Origin: a virus
Virus record (IMG/VR): IMGVR_UViG_3300011114_001021
Span: 1 to 56,044 of that record
Reading direction: 5' to 3' (one strand)
Length of the DNA stretch: 56,044 nt
The translations under genes were made by a program, and so were the position numbers. The notes beneath the pieces are model-generated. The model saw only the letters and a program-made list of their open reading frames with translations. It did not search any database and had not been told where the DNA came from. Shown here piece after piece: positions 8,024 to 16,077 of the stretch. Within the stretch, counting starts at the first letter, position 1, and each line of letters begins with the position of its first letter.

Positions 8024-9004
8024 TTAATCAAATAAGTCTTCTTCTCCATATGACTTGTCATTTTTCGAATATTCGATTGGCCGCCGGGAAAAGAAATCGG
8101 TAGCCGTATTGCCGAGGACATCTTCTGAAAACCAAGTTGTCTTCTCAATCAACGATATATCTATATCTTCAAAAACCGGCTTGATGCCAATTTGAATCAG
8201 AGAATCATTCAGACGGTTCTTGATAAAATTCTTTACAATGTCAGAGGTTAAATTTTCTGACCTATAATTGTTTAACGACCAATCAATTATCTTCGCTTCG
8301 GCTTCATATGCTTCGATGCATTCCAATCGGATTTTTTCAATGAGCTCATCGTCGAAGAGTTCAGGATGTTCCACTCTAATGACATTGATCAGTTTCATTC
8401 CAGCCATGGCATGGAGAAGTTCTTCCCTCGAAGTATATGCCACTTGCTGAGCCGTATCTTTCAAGACGTTCTTAAAGCGATTGAAGTAATTGATTGTGTA
8501 GAACTGAGAGAAGAGCGACACGTTTTCGACGTAGAGGGTAAAAAGAACTAAAGAGTATACGTATTGCTTCCTGGCATCCTTGTAATGCTTCTTCAAATAC
8601 TTTCGAAGATACTTTACTCGATTCTGAATTATATCGAGTTTCAAATTCTCTTCGAAGATGTGTTCCATGTCGAGCACCTTCAAGAGCCGCTCATAGGCAT
8701 TGTTATGAATAACTTCAACGTTGGCCATCACGTAGCCCATATCGACAATCGATGGATGGGGAAGATTTTCACCAATCTTGGCCCAAAATGTTTTGACAGC
8801 AACTTCAATCTGAGCAATTGCAGAAAGAGACCGCGTAATCATTTCCCTTTCCTGATCATTTAGATTTACCTTGAAATCCTGAACGTCAGATTGAAAATTG
8901 AATTCTTTGTCGGTCCAGCATCCATTATGCATAGCATTGATGAATTCGGTTGTCCACGGATAGTGATCCGGCTTCCGATATATCTGTTCGTCGAATATTG
9001 GCAT
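8024..9004 (-). CDS. nrdB: Ribonucleoside-diphosphate reductase, beta subunit
   Basis: 326 aa. Ferritin-like helices carry metal ligands in IAQIEVAVK (Glu67), ANVEVIHNNAYERLL (Glu97, His100 and candidate radical Tyr104) and the second pair in SREELLHAMAG. It generates the radical used by NrdA. The early promoter at 9129-9157 and a late-type TATAAATG at 9111-9118 lie upstream. Confidence 0.95.
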   Translation of the reverse strand: MPIFDEQIYRKPDHYPWTTEFINAMHNGCWTDKEFNFQSDVQDFKVNLNDQEREMITRSLSAIAQIEVAVKTFWAKIGENLPHPSIVDMGYVMANVEVIHNNAYERLLKVLDMEHIFEENLKLDIIQNRVKYLRKYLKKHYKDARKQYVYSLVLFTLYVENVSLFSQFYTINYFNRFKNVLKDTAQQVAYTSREELLHAMAGMKLINVIRVEHPELFDDELIEKIRLECIEAYEAEAKIIDWSLNNYRSENLTSDIVKNFIKNRLNDSLIQIGIKPVFEDIDISLIEKTTWFSEDVLGNTATDFFSRRPIEYSKNDKSYGEEDLFD

Positions 9005-9110
9005 AAAATACTATATATCACAGATTGGAATTTTAGTGCACCTATTTTTACGTTTTATCCATCCTTCTTTTATTCTTTTACACTGTTCTTCGAAGATCAT
9101 AGAGTGATTC

Positions 9111-9118
9111 CATTTATA
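9111..9118 (-). promoter_or_regulatory. Possible late promoter before nrdB
   Basis: TATAAATG on the minus strand, one mismatch to the T4 late consensus TATAAATA, about 105 bases before the nrdB start. Confidence 0.35.
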
Positions 9119-9128
9119 CTAGAACAAG

Positions 9129-9157
9129 ATTCTACTGTACGTGGAAGTAAAAGTAAA
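9129..9157 (-). promoter_or_regulatory. Early sigma70-like promoter for nrdBA
   Basis: -35 TTTACT (9157-9152), 17 bases, -10 TAGAAT (9134-9129). It follows directly after the terminator of the upstream late operon. Confidence 0.7.
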
Positions 9158-9190
9158 CAAAAAAAATGCAAGGAGGTTAGTCCTTGCATT
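9158..9190 (-). terminator. Rho-independent terminator after the 9223-11451 gene
   Basis: Perfect 9-bp stem ATGCAAGGA/TCCTTGCAT with loop CTAACC, followed on the minus strand by eight T. It ends the late operon 33 bases after the stop codon. The loop sequence is shared with the terminator at 19009-19040. Confidence 0.9.
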
Positions 9191-9222
9191 TGAATAAGAG
9201 CATTTTATTTCAAACAACTCAT

Positions 9223-11451
9223 CTAATGTGGCCGCCAATTTGGCTTAATTGCAAGAAATGCATCTTTAAAACGCTTAGGGAGTGAATCATTGCCGAACGT
9301 GTAGCCGAGTTCTAACTGGTGAAAAGCGTTCGCTTTCGAGCCAGATCCTCTAATCTCATCATAGAATTTATTCACATCGGCCGGTGATAATCCTTTATTC
9401 GATAAAAAAACCCTAATAGTGTCGACACTCGTTCTCCTTCCTTCGGCCGAATTAGCAAAGTCGTAATATTCTTGTGCCATAGATGTGTAATCGTCATTAT
9501 CAGCGGTAAGATGGAAAGAAGGAGTAGGAGCGGAAGCAGTCGCGGGCCCGCGCGCGGGATTGGCAACAGCCATAGATTTAGTGTCCATGTCAGCAGCTGC
9601 TGCACGACCAGCTGCCACATTTTCTGCTGAAGCTGCCACAGATGCTGCTGTGTCTGTGTTGTTCAATGCGGCTTTAATAGTATCCACGTAGCCAGTAGTA
9701 GCGGATTTCCCCTCAAAATCCCGAGCAAGTTTAATAAGGTTCTGTGGATCTTTCTCAGCTAGTTGGAGAAGTTGATGTTGATCGGCAGGATTTAAACCAT
9801 CCATCATCGAGTCTATGGAATATTTACAGTCTTCACCACTTTGACCAGCAAAAAGTTTTTTCAAGTTAGGATAGCCAGCCTCCTCCCCTGTTTGTATCAA
9901 ATTCAAATGCATTTTTAAACTTTCGACTCCGTCATCGCCGGCGGAACTGCCCCGCGTGATATTCTTGATAGCATTATCCATTGTACCATTTGCATCAATC
10001 TTAGAATAGTATTTGGAACCATTTAACTCATGCTCATGTGTGTACTCCGATGTCGCAGTCGCTGCTGCAGCTACAGGAGCGGCAGCAGCAGGAGGCGCTC
10101 CAGCAGGAGGCGTAGCAGCGTTTACAATCCCAGAACCAATCTTCGAAGCACCTTTTAGCGCCTCACCGGCGACGGCAGTCGCACCGATGGTCGCGATAGC
10201 TTTTCCTGCTGCCTTTATGCCCCCGACCGCAGCCTGCTTAGCAACCTTTCCCCATTGGAATTTACCACCGGCTTTCTTTTGAGCTATGACTTCTTTTGCA
10301 CCTGACACGGCGGTTCCGCCGATGGCGGCGACAGCTACTATACCTTTAGCCGCCGCAACCTTAGCTATCACGGCTGTTGCTAATGCGCCAACACCACCGG
10401 CGCCGACAACAGCCAAACCACCAATAGTAGCTATCAATCCTAGGCCACCCCAGAACATGATTGGATGCTTCTTGGCAAAAGCTCCGGTCTTCGAGACACG
10501 CGATTTGATTTTGTCTAAGAAACCGGGACTCTTCTTTGCTTCAGGACTATTTGCTAATTCGTCTTTAATCGATTCAGCTTCAGCTTTGGCTTCTGGCTTG
10601 TTTAAGAGCGCTTCCACTTTCTTAACACCGCCAGGACCGTTCGCGATATCGACCAACTTCTTAAAGTTTGCAGGATCGTTTTCGGCCATGGCCATTACCG
10701 CCTTCATCATCGCCTCTTGACCAACGGCTGCAGATGCGGTCTGTTGCGGCACGGGAGGAGGAGTAGACTTTGCAGAAATTACTCGAGGAGCTGCAGGAGT
10801 ATCTTGCGGCACGGGAGGAGGAATTACTGAAGGTTGTTTCGATGTCTGTTTGGCCGCTGTCTCTCCTGCCGGCGCAGCTGCGCCGGGCGCAGGCGCTGCT
10901 TCTTTTGCTTTTGCAGCAGTGCGATTTATTATTGGAGGTAGATTTGCACCCTTTCGCACGTTAGCAAGAATATCTTTGCTCTTCTGCGCGGCCGCCCCGA
11001 TGCGCGCTAACAGTCCCGAAGCCGCAGGTGCAGTACCTGTAGAACCTCGAGGTTCAGAAATTACTGGAGGCTCATCGGCACTCCTTCTTCCGAAATTCAC
11101 GGGGACAACGTTGGCCGGGGCAGAAGCGGCACGACGTGCGGCTTCTTTTGCTTTTGCTTTGATTTCTCGGGCCTCGCCCGGCAATGGTGGAAGTCCCGCT
11201 GCAGCGCGTTCACGTCTCTGCCGCGCAACATCCGCCTTAAGATCTTCAAAATCTTCGTTTAGAAGATCATGGTCTGAGATTGTCCGATGAGCGCTTTCGC
11301 TTAGTACACCTTCATTGAGAAGATTATCTACGCATGCTCGGGCTTCTTCAAGACGACGTACGTCATATTGAAAAGCCTCGCGTAAGATTTCCGTATTACG
11401 CTTACTCGCCTCCTCATTCAGGACGCGCTTAGCGGATTCATGAAGATGCAT
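9223..11451 (-). CDS. Large Ala-rich protein with hydrophobic segments, candidate internal head protein
   Basis: 742 aa. The start MHLHESAKRVLNEEASKRN resembles a T4 capsid-targeting peptide (L-N-E, then E/A). Residues about 20-110 are charged helices, and 110-290 are an Ala/Pro/Lys-rich linker with repeated IPPPVPQ and TPPPVPQQT. About 325-440 hold several hydrophobic Gly/Ala stretches (MFWGGLGLIATIGGLAVVG and similar) that could span or disrupt membranes. The C-terminal 250 residues look globular. No family is recognised. Such a mix suits a virion protein ejected with the DNA, but that is inference. It ends in a strong terminator. Confidence 0.7.
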   Translation of the reverse strand: MHLHESAKRVLNEEASKRNTEILREAFQYDVRRLEEARACVDNLLNEGVLSESAHRTISDHDLLNEDFEDLKADVARQRRERAAAGLPPLPGEAREIKAKAKEAARRAASAPANVVPVNFGRRSADEPPVISEPRGSTGTAPAASGLLARIGAAAQKSKDILANVRKGANLPPIINRTAAKAKEAAPAPGAAAPAGETAAKQTSKQPSVIPPPVPQDTPAAPRVISAKSTPPPVPQQTASAAVGQEAMMKAVMAMAENDPANFKKLVDIANGPGGVKKVEALLNKPEAKAEAESIKDELANSPEAKKSPGFLDKIKSRVSKTGAFAKKHPIMFWGGLGLIATIGGLAVVGAGGVGALATAVIAKVAAAKGIVAVAAIGGTAVSGAKEVIAQKKAGGKFQWGKVAKQAAVGGIKAAGKAIATIGATAVAGEALKGASKIGSGIVNAATPPAGAPPAAAAPVAAAATATSEYTHEHELNGSKYYSKIDANGTMDNAIKNITRGSSAGDDGVESLKMHLNLIQTGEEAGYPNLKKLFAGQSGEDCKYSIDSMMDGLNPADQHQLLQLAEKDPQNLIKLARDFEGKSATTGYVDTIKAALNNTDTAASVAASAENVAAGRAAAADMDTKSMAVANPARGPATASAPTPSFHLTADNDDYTSMAQEYYDFANSAEGRRTSVDTIRVFLSNKGLSPADVNKFYDEIRGSGSKANAFHQLELGYTFGNDSLPKRFKDAFLAIKPNWRPH

Positions 11452-11460
11452 ACTGCAAAG

Positions 11461-11835
11461 TTACGCTTTGACTTTGATCGTAGGAATCTTAGTTTCTTTG
11501 CCGAGCTCATAAAGAACCGTAATGCACTTGACACCATTCTCATGAATAAATTCTTCGAGCTCATCTTTGCTCAGAAGTAACGTCGCTTCTTCGCCATCTT
11601 TTTTACAGACGGCCACAAACTTAGGTTTGTCTGCACTTTTCTTAGGAGCTTTAGTCTTCTCAGGAGCTTCGTCGGGAACTTCTGCAGTACTATTAGGAGC
11701 CGCAGCTGGAGCCTCAGGTGCTTCAACATCCGCCGTTAATCCGGCGACGTCAATATCAGGAGGTGTGGAAACAGCCTCGCCGAGCATAACTCTTAAAGCC
11801 GAATCGGAAATAGATTTAAAGGATTTTGTTTGCAT
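11461..11835 (-). CDS. Nested in-frame internal-head-type protein (124 aa)
   Basis: An exact TATAAATA at 11851-11844 lies 8 bases before an in-frame ATG at 11835 inside the longer gene. The product would start MQTKSFKSISDSALRVMLGE followed by AVS, a textbook capsid-targeting form (L-G-E then A). An Ala/Pro/Glu/Lys-rich linker and a C-terminal domain (PKFVAVCKKDGEEATLLLSK) follow. Either two proteins are made from one frame late in infection, or two genes have fused. Confidence 0.55.
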   Translation of the reverse strand: MQTKSFKSISDSALRVMLGEAVSTPPDIDVAGLTADVEAPEAPAAAPNSTAEVPDEAPEKTKAPKKSADKPKFVAVCKKDGEEATLLLSKDELEEFIHENGVKCITVLYELGKETKIPTIKVKA

Positions 11836-12309
11836 GATACGTTTATTTATAGTTTTTTTGCTTTTAACAGATTTTCGAGAGCGAAGAGGCGCGTCAAATC
11901 CTTGAATGGCTGCAGTAGACATGTCTTCTTCATTGACATCTCCACTCTTCGAAGAAATTTCTTTCCTACCGCTGATAGCCTTCGAATTCCAGATGATGTA
12001 GAGAATGTCGTGGTAAACTCCATCGATTACCCCTTCAATCTTTACGCCATCTCTCCGACCAATTCTCTTAATCTTGGAGATTCGATCGATGAATTCTCGT
12101 AGATTCTTAGATTCGCCATCGATGAGAGTGAGATTCGAAGTATCAATATCGGCTCGATCGAGCGACGTACCAAATGATCGAGCCGTTGTATTAGATGAAG
12201 TGAAGAAGAAACCTAGATTGGCCGGTGCATATGATGCCAATTTCGAGGAATCATAGCCGCTTCCTGCAAAAGGTTTGCGTCTACCTTGATATGCAACTTC
12301 AATAGGCAT
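11461..12309 (-). CDS. Possible ADP-ribosyltransferase-like domain joined to a Lys/Ala-rich protein
   Basis: 282 aa from the ATG at 12309 (TAATG overlap with the preceding gene). Residues 1-105 begin PIEVAYQGRRKPFAGSGYDS and continue with NLGFFFTSSNTTARSFG, and end with KIEGVIDGVYHDILYIIWNS. This order (Y-x-G, F..F, GxFFTS...A..F, then a late strand pair with an I-W-N-S end) resembles ADP-ribosyltransferase-like domains of phage polyvalent proteins. The catalytic residues cannot be assigned with certainty. From residue 159 (MQTKSFKSISDSAL) the frame enters a second module with its own late promoter; see the nested gene. Confidence 0.6.
   Translation of the reverse strand: MPIEVAYQGRRKPFAGSGYDSSKLASYAPANLGFFFTSSNTTARSFGTSLDRADIDTSNLTLIDGESKNLREFIDRISKIKRIGRRDGVKIEGVIDGVYHDILYIIWNSKAISGRKEISSKSGDVNEEDMSTAAIQGFDAPLRSRKSVKSKKTINKRIMQTKSFKSISDSALRVMLGEAVSTPPDIDVAGLTADVEAPEAPAAAPNSTAEVPDEAPEKTKAPKKSADKPKFVAVCKKDGEEATLLLSKDELEEFIHENGVKCITVLYELGKETKIPTIKVKA
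11844..11851 (-). promoter_or_regulatory. Late promoter inside the 11461-12309 frame
   Basis: Exact TATAAATA, 8 bases before an in-frame ATG at 11835, so the mRNA would start at or next to that codon. Confidence 0.65.
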
Positions 12310-12680
12310 TAGATATCTTGGAGGCGTTTGACGATGCACATGTCGGATTTGACAGAGCTCATCATATTGTCTGGAAGGTAATTAAGAAAAATTAGGAATG
12401 GCTTCAGTACTTCCCACAAATTCTTTTCAATTCGAAAAAACATCATATGATTGGCCGCTGAAATTGGAAAGACGTTGTAGATTGATATGATATGATTGAG
12501 GATCAGCCTTTCGCGAATCTCTCCACATTCTATGTATTTTCGAAGAAGACGCTTAATATATTTGAACTTAGCCAGATCATCGTAGAATTCCTCGATCGAT
12601 AGGCATTGAGGATTTTGATAATGTCTAATAGCATAGGCCTCGAAGTTGCTCTCCGTAAGCTTGCCAAATAGCTTCAACAT
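12309..12680 (-). CDS. Conserved T4-like phage protein (DUF7207-like)
   Basis: 123 aa from the ATG at 12680; the longer open frame is not used because it overlaps the 12706-12957 gene. All-helical sequence with NFEAYAIRHYQNPQCLSIEE, then KFKYIKRLLRKY, then RERLILNHIISIYNVF. These blocks are familiar from T4-like cyanophage and pelagiphage proteins of unknown role, possibly DUF7207. It sits in the late operon. Confidence 0.7.
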   Translation of the reverse strand: MLKLFGKLTESNFEAYAIRHYQNPQCLSIEEFYDDLAKFKYIKRLLRKYIECGEIRERLILNHIISIYNVFPISAANHMMFFRIEKNLWEVLKPFLIFLNYLPDNMMSSVKSDMCIVKRLQDI

Positions 12681-12705
12681 AATAAAGCAAAGGGACTGAG
12701 GGCCA

Positions 12706-12957
12706 TCAATACATGAATGTAATCGGTGTGGCCAGAAGTACACCCGAGATAGACGTAAGTGTATCCCCCGCATCTTTAAAGAGATAGGTAGGTTCAGTCG
12801 TGAGAATCGTGCAAGAGGATGTATTTTGACCCAGATAATTCTTCTTCTGAATTGTGCCGATTGTCGTTGCAACGACGCGGACAAGCAACGAATCATAGAC
12901 CGTCGTTGCTGTAGATCCCAGAGCCAATTCCGAATTTATTAAATTTATTGCGCGCAT
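12706..12957 (-). CDS. Small unknown late protein (83 aa)
   Basis: Beta-rich 83-aa protein (MRAINLINSELALGSTATTV ... GDTLTSISGVLLATPITFMY) of a kind found next to tail or neck genes in T4-like phages. A late promoter variant (12964-12971) is 6 bases upstream of the ATG. No known function. Confidence 0.65.
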   Translation of the reverse strand: MRAINLINSELALGSTATTVYDSLLVRVVATTIGTIQKKNYLGQNTSSCTILTTEPTYLFKDAGDTLTSISGVLLATPITFMY

Positions 12958-12963
12958 ATGCTT

Positions 12964-12971
12964 TATTTATC
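12964..12971 (-). promoter_or_regulatory. Late promoter variant GATAAATA
   Basis: One mismatch to TATAAATA, 6 bases before the ATG at 12957. Confidence 0.5.
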
Positions 12972-12980
12972 CGAGTATTA

Positions 12981-13352
12981 CTAACCGGCCTTGTAAAGAT
13001 AGCGGCCGGTTCCAACGTCTAGAAATATATCGACCTCATTCTCAATGCCCACGTCTTTGAGATATGAGAGCTGCCGATGAGTCAGACGGGCATTTGTATC
13101 AATATCAACCAGTGTTTGATTGTGTTCATGAACCAGCCGCGCCCATCCACGTCGGCCAAGTATTTCATCGGGCGTATATGGCATGCCTCTAAGTTCTTCG
13201 GCTTCATCTCCCAAGATATCCTTGGCTACCTTCTCATGTTCCATTCTCGATCTGACTGGATATTCCTTTCCAGAAGGAGAGAGCCATCCGCCATAGCCGC
13301 GGCTTTCACAGAGACAAACATCTCGAATGGTTTGATAGAGAGTGCAGGCCAT
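12981..13352 (-). CDS. Unknown late protein (123 aa)
   Basis: Contains GYGGWLSPSGKEYPVRSRMEH near residue 19. The pattern of a Gly-Trp turn, PSGK and a His is common in short phage proteins that bind to or process head components, but no function is known. The second half includes GWARLVHEHNQTLVDID. It lies between late genes in one orientation. Confidence 0.55.
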   Translation of the reverse strand: MACTLYQTIRDVCLCESRGYGGWLSPSGKEYPVRSRMEHEKVAKDILGDEAEELRGMPYTPDEILGRRGWARLVHEHNQTLVDIDTNARLTHRQLSYLKDVGIENEVDIFLDVGTGRYLYKAG

Positions 13353-13441
13353 GATTGGAATTTAATTGTTCTTCACCGTTACTCTATAGAGATCTTTTTG
13401 ATAATCATCGATTATCGAGAAACCCGGCTACCCATACCCTC

Positions 13442-15040
13442 TTAGAGACTGGAATTGCGCCGATCGTCATTATCCAACCATTCGGCCACAAACGAAAGAA
13501 GTCTTTGAGCTTGCTCAATCTTGCTTTGAATTCCAGGAGGAGCTTCATTTTTTCGATTGATCAAACTGGCAACACGCGAAGCGGCTTCTTCACATTGATC
13601 GGCGAGTCGAGAACTTTTAGTTTCACCCATATCCTCTTTTACCGTCTTCTTTTCTTTGCTATTTTCGAGAGGCGGAAGCTTAAAATGTTTTCGAAGTTCA
13701 TCGCCATAACTGGCAATGAAATGATTGAACTGAGGCATGAGCTCAACATCGATGCCTTCTGTTCCTTGACCGGCTATCAATTGCTTCAGGGATTCGGCGT
13801 GATCATTGGCATATTGCTTATCGAAAGTGGTCATAACATCCGCATCTTCTCCGAGAAGTGCCACCATAGCCATTTCCTTCAAACGCTTAGGCATTGGTTC
13901 CGAGAAGCGCTGCTTGGCTTTAGGTTCATCGGCTCCAAGCTTTCCAGAGGGAGCCGTGTTGGCAACCTTCTCGGCGGACTGGGCACCGGATTGTTTAGAA
14001 CCAGAAGCCTTAGGATCCGAGGCGTTTCTAGACGCGGATTTTTTAATTGCCGCGGTAGTCTTAATTTCGGTTTTCTCTCCGTCAATCTCATCAATCTTAG
14101 GATTCCCCTGAGCCGAAGGAGCCGTTGCACGCTTGGCCGAAGCTTTAATCGCCGCAACATTGGCCAGATCACGCTTTTCGCCATCAATATCTTCGGCTTT
14201 GGAAAAGCTAGTGCCCATGGGCAACTTCGGTTTACAATCTCCCATAGCCTCAATTCCAGACTGATCATCTTGATTTACATCGGCACTTTTATTGACGAGA
14301 TGGGCGCCTTTGAATTTCCTTTCACCACTAGCCGCAGGCTCTTCGATACCTTCTCGCACCGTCGAACCGGCTTTATTAACGGCTTTCTGAGCTTCGAAAA
14401 AAGCTGCCATGGCCATGTTGATACGTTCGCCCCTAGATTTCCCCTTGAACTTAGCGTCATTGGAATTTATAAAATCGTTAATCCATTCGGAAGTTGGTTG
14501 GTTTGCCTTGAGTGCCTCGATAACCATTTCTTTCGACCAATCGGTCGCTTTACGGCCTTCCGAAACCAGATCCCAGTTGCTACCGCTTAAGTTAACTTCA
14601 ACATCTCCGCCATCTTCATCCGTGCAATAGGCCGTATCACCAAGGATTTCATCGACCACACACCACTTTCCATCAATACGAAGCTCAGTGCCAACAGTGA
14701 TGTCTTTATGGCCGGCTTTACGGCCTTCCGAAACCAGATCCCAGTCGCCATAGACGTCGACTTCAACATCTCCGCCATCTTCATCCGTGCAATAGGCCGT
14801 ATCACCAACGATTTCATCGACCACACATCGCTTTCCATTGACGCGAAGCTCTGAGCCAACGGAGATGTCCGAAGACTTATCACCATCATCATCATCGGCA
14901 TCATCGTCTTTATAGCCGGCCATATGATCGGCAGTATGGCCTTCAGTAGTTACGACTTTTGGCTTAAGCTTCTGAGCCGATTCATCGATGACTTGATAGG
15001 CGGCGAGGGCAATTGATTTAGTAATTTTATCGGAGAACAT
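13442..15040 (-). CDS. Large late protein with duplicated SH3-like domain, candidate internal head protein
   Basis: 532 aa. The N-terminus MFSDKITKSIALAAYQVIDE followed by SAQ fits a capsid-targeting peptide. An Asp-rich spacer leads to two near-identical SH3/KOW-like repeats (about residues 59-108 and 113-162; each with GSELRVNGKRCVVDEI or GTELRIDGKWCVVDEI, then GDTAYCTDEDGGDVEV). The duplication is visible in the DNA at about 14,550-14,870. The middle part is Lys/Ala/Ser-rich with a repeated EDIDGEKRDL/DEIDGEKTEI motif, and the C-terminus is helical. No enzyme motif is seen. Its late promoter is at 15063-15070. Confidence 0.7.
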   Translation of the reverse strand: MFSDKITKSIALAAYQVIDESAQKLKPKVVTTEGHTADHMAGYKDDDADDDDGDKSSDISVGSELRVNGKRCVVDEIVGDTAYCTDEDGGDVEVDVYGDWDLVSEGRKAGHKDITVGTELRIDGKWCVVDEILGDTAYCTDEDGGDVEVNLSGSNWDLVSEGRKATDWSKEMVIEALKANQPTSEWINDFINSNDAKFKGKSRGERINMAMAAFFEAQKAVNKAGSTVREGIEEPAASGERKFKGAHLVNKSADVNQDDQSGIEAMGDCKPKLPMGTSFSKAEDIDGEKRDLANVAAIKASAKRATAPSAQGNPKIDEIDGEKTEIKTTAAIKKSASRNASDPKASGSKQSGAQSAEKVANTAPSGKLGADEPKAKQRFSEPMPKRLKEMAMVALLGEDADVMTTFDKQYANDHAESLKQLIAGQGTEGIDVELMPQFNHFIASYGDELRKHFKLPPLENSKEKKTVKEDMGETKSSRLADQCEEAASRVASLINRKNEAPPGIQSKIEQAQRLLSFVAEWLDNDDRRNSSL

Positions 15041-15062
15041 AATAGATTATTGTTATTGAAAG

Positions 15063-15070
15063 TATTTATA
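15063..15070 (-). promoter_or_regulatory. Late promoter TATAAATA
   Basis: Exact T4 late consensus, 22 bases before the ATG at 15040. Confidence 0.75.
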
Positions 15071-15075
15071 GGTTG

Positions 15076-16077
15076 CTAAATTCCGGCTGAAGGAACCGGA
15101 AGAAGAGGAATATTTGTAATATTCGGATTTACGGGATTTACGCATATCATTTTCGGAGAATCCGTCTTTCCCTTACTCGTTTGCAATAGGTAGTAATCAT
15201 AGACCGATTGAAGTCCTGCATGGAGAGCTGCGATTTTATGTCCAACCCAGGCTGGAAATTCGGGATAATTTGGCAATGCTGCAAAGAGATCATCGGCCAT
15301 ATCGGCGATCTCGTCGAGTTCCAGACGAGTTATTTCCATGGAATCGATATCCTTTCCGCCGTCCATGCATTCAGTCAAAGGAGGCTGCTCTCTCTTTCGA
15401 GGATTTGCTCTATTGAAATCCGAGATGGCCATTTTTACTCGAGCAGATTCGGATTTCCCGGAAAATCGGCTTTGATTGGATTTCTTATATTCTTCGATTA
15501 GGTTTTCGATTAACTTCGAATTCGATGTTGCAGGAGATTTGGTAGGCACACCGCGCTGTTTGCTATCACTCTTACCATTTGCCAAGTTCTCTTTTACACA
15601 GTTGTTAACACGCTTATCACCTTTAATCTTCGTGCCCTTCTTACGGTACCCTTTCCAGCACTTAGAGTCCAATCGCTGTTTGGCTTCGTTGACTTCCGAT
15701 CCAGAAATTAGCTCCAGCTCGAAGTCATACAATTCATCCTTCGTGAGTTCTCTTGGATATTGAATCGTTCCATGCCGCGCGCGGCCGGCCGGCGGGCCAT
15801 CGCTTCCAATGATGAATCCCTTTGGCTGAGCACCCATTCCCATGGGTCGATTGCGAAGTCCATATGTCCACCGTGGGCCAGTATAATCTTCGGAGAAAAC
15901 CCTATCATCGATCGCTTCATCGAGCACTTCTTCAAGCTTATCGCCAAACGCTGCAAATGGTTCTTGTTTATTCTTGCCAGCTTTAGGTGTATTGTCAACG
16001 GCAGCTTCCACTACAAACTTAAGTGTTTCATTGAGCTTAATGAAACCCAATCGAATTTTTTCCAAGGATGTGCTCAT
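15076..16077 (-). CDS. Unknown late protein with CWKGY-type basic motif
   Basis: 333 aa. The N-terminus contains FIKLNE followed by T, a possible prohead-protease site. Residues about 65-120 have TYGLRNRPMGMGAQPKGF, then HGTIQYPRELTKDELYDFEL, a domain I recall from polyvalent and plasmid proteins. Residues about 138-160 have the motif CWKGYRKKGTKIKGDKRVNNC, repeatedly seen in structural and internal proteins of T4-like cyanophages. The C-terminal part is helical and acidic. The function is unknown; packaging in the head is an inference. Confidence 0.65.
   Translation of the reverse strand: MSTSLEKIRLGFIKLNETLKFVVEAAVDNTPKAGKNKQEPFAAFGDKLEEVLDEAIDDRVFSEDYTGPRWTYGLRNRPMGMGAQPKGFIIGSDGPPAGRARHGTIQYPRELTKDELYDFELELISGSEVNEAKQRLDSKCWKGYRKKGTKIKGDKRVNNCVKENLANGKSDSKQRGVPTKSPATSNSKLIENLIEEYKKSNQSRFSGKSESARVKMAISDFNRANPRKREQPPLTECMDGGKDIDSMEITRLELDEIADMADDLFAALPNYPEFPAWVGHKIAALHAGLQSVYDYYLLQTSKGKTDSPKMICVNPVNPNITNIPLLPVPSAGI

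Noticed and set aside
10286-11290. Plus-strand Ala-rich frames opposite the 742-aa gene
   Set aside because: Mirror translations of an Ala-rich coding sequence; no independent start signals or motifs.
13355-14590. Long plus-strand open frame (411 codons)
   Set aside because: It is antisense to the convincing 532-aa late protein; its Arg/Phe/Ser-rich composition is that of a shadow frame.
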